Of a stretch of 5,755 nucleotides of DNA, positions 4,811 to 5,755 are shown in pieces (the stretch's first letter is position 1; every line of letters begins with the position of its first letter). The position numbers and the translations under genes are program-made. Under the pieces are notes generated by a model, which was given only the letters and a program-made list of their open reading frames with translations, did no database searches and was not told the DNA's origin. This DNA is from Alphaproteobacteria bacterium (GTDB lineage Bacteria; Pseudomonadota; Alphaproteobacteria; RF32; CAG-239), in assembly GCA_017964705.1 (NCBI GenBank), contig JAGCRL010000081.1:1-5755 (forward strand), in the 5' to 3' direction.

Positions 4811-5755
4811 TTATTTGTTTAATAAAACTTTTGCTGCGGCACGTGCTTCATTGGTAATGACTTCACCGGCTAACATACGGGCAATTTCTTCAACTTTTCC
4901 TTTTTCATTTAATTTTGTTAGAGTTGTTGTTGTTATATTATTTGCAGTGTGTTTCTCAACTTTGAAATGCTCGTTGCTAAATGCTGCTACTTGCGGAGAA
5001 TGCGTTACCACAAAAATCTGCTCTTTTTGAGCTAATCGTGATAATCTTTCTCCAACAGCTTCTGCCGTTGCTCCACCAATACCAGCATCAATCTCATCAA
5101 AAATAAGTGTTTCTTCTTGGCTTTGTGATGCTAAATTTACTTTTAAGGCCAACATAAATCGAGAGAGTTCTCCTCCTGATGCTATTTTGTTTAATGGCCC
5201 CATCGGAGTGTTGGGATTGGTTGAAACCTCAAAACAAATATTATCCAAGCCGTTTTCTGACCATAATTCTTCTGGTTTTTCTGTTATTATTGTCTTAAAA
5301 ACGGCTTTTTCCATTTTTAAAGGAGGTAACTCATTCATAACAGCTTGATCCAGACTGCTCGCTGCTTTTTGGCGATTTTTGCTTAGTTGTTTAGCTTTAT
5401 TTATATAATCTTTACGCAAAGCTTCTACTTTTTGCTTCATTTCTTTTATTTGGTATTCTCCTGTTTGCAAAGTTTGAAGAGCCATTGATAATTCTTTTAA
5501 CTTTTCCGGAAGCAAGTCTATTTCTGTTCGGTGTTTTTTAGCTAAATCATGTAAAGCAAATAATCTTGTTTCTATATTATCTATCTCATTTTGATTAAGA
5601 GAAACATCAGAAGAAATTTTTTCGATTTGATCTACAGCATCGTTTAAACTATATAATGCATTCTCTATGTTTTGTTCAACATCTGCATATTTGTTGCCGA
5701 CAATTTCATTAATTTTTGAAACGGCATTACGCGCTTTTGAAATATTGTCCAACAC
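4811..5755 (-). CDS. recN: RecN, SMC-like DNA double-strand break repair ATPase, N-terminus missing
   Basis: RecN is a cytoplasmic SMC-family ATPase that acts early in recombinational repair of double-strand breaks. The window holds the last 314 codons of a protein usually about 550-560 residues long, so the N-terminal Walker A half lies beyond 5755. The GTG at the edge is an internal Val, not a start. Counting from it, residues 1-135 are mostly coiled-coil, with the helical motif L-H-D-L-A-K-K-H at about 68-75. The C-terminal ATPase half follows: the ABC signature A192-S-G-G-E-L-S-R, Walker B T216-L-I-F-D-E-I-D with A-G-I-G-G after it, and the H-loop V-V-T-H252-S-P-Q-V. The C-terminal helices end R-A-A-A-K-V-L-L-N-K. 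All ATPase motifs expected in this part are intact. It converges on tolA and shares no operon with it. In many alphaproteobacteria recN lies near bamD and ligA, which cannot be tested here. Confidence 0.95.
   Translation of the reverse strand: MLDNISKARNAVSKINEIVGNKYADVEQNIENALYSLNDAVDQIEKISSDVSLNQNEIDNIETRLFALHDLAKKHRTEIDLLPEKLKELSMALQTLQTGEYQIKEMKQKVEALRKDYINKAKQLSKNRQKAASSLDQAVMNELPPLKMEKAVFKTIITEKPEELWSENGLDNICFEVSTNPNTPMGPLNKIASGGELSRFMLALKVNLASQSQEETLIFDEIDAGIGGATAEAVGERLSRLAQKEQIFVVTHSPQVAAFSNEHFKVEKHTANNITTTTLTKLNEKGKVEEIARMLAGEVITNEARAAAKVLLNK

Noticed and set aside
5753..5755. GTG as the start of recN at the window edge
   Set aside because: RecN needs more than 200 further N-terminal residues with Walker A; this GTG encodes an internal Val of the coiled coil.

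Overview
The window looks like chromosome of an AT-rich alphaproteobacterium. Most genes hand-count at roughly 33-38% G+C, and codon use favours TTA/TTG for Leu. The alphaproteobacterial assignment is an inference. It rests on the style of the family 4-like uracil-DNA glycosylase (including an N-I-L-P-W-R-P-P stretch) and on the TolQ, TolR and RecN sequences. Reduced, host-associated or gut lineages of this class have such composition, but I cannot name a genus.

Layout. (1) At 1-611 is the 3' part of a uracil-DNA glycosylase gene; its start lies before the window. (2) At 686-2079 are two genes 14 bases apart for exported proteins of unknown function. They share an identically spaced cysteine pattern, so I read them as diverged tandem paralogues. 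(3) At 2095-2495 is a compact, self-contained transcription unit: an extended -10 promoter, a 96-codon ORF for a small, very hydrophobic protein, and an 18-bp perfect-stem intrinsic terminator starting two bases after the stop codon. Its ORF is about 49% G+C, with Leu codons quite unlike the neighbours. (4) At 2514-4779 are a promoter and the operon tolQ-tolR-tolA, the inner-membrane part of the Tol-Pal envelope system. (5) At 4811-5755, on the minus strand and converging on tolA, is the 3' part of recN, a DNA-repair ATPase of the SMC type.

How the genes work together. TolQ and TolR form the proton-driven motor that energises TolA, which spans the periplasm. TolB and Pal, usually encoded next, are not here. 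The two exported proteins and the small membrane protein also belong to the envelope by their sorting signals, but nothing in the sequence ties them functionally to Tol. The glycosylase and RecN are unrelated repair genes on the two flanks.

The least explained parts are the paralogous secreted pair and the compositionally odd small unit at 2095-2495. I see no RNA gene of a known class, CRISPR array, insertion sequence or attachment site.
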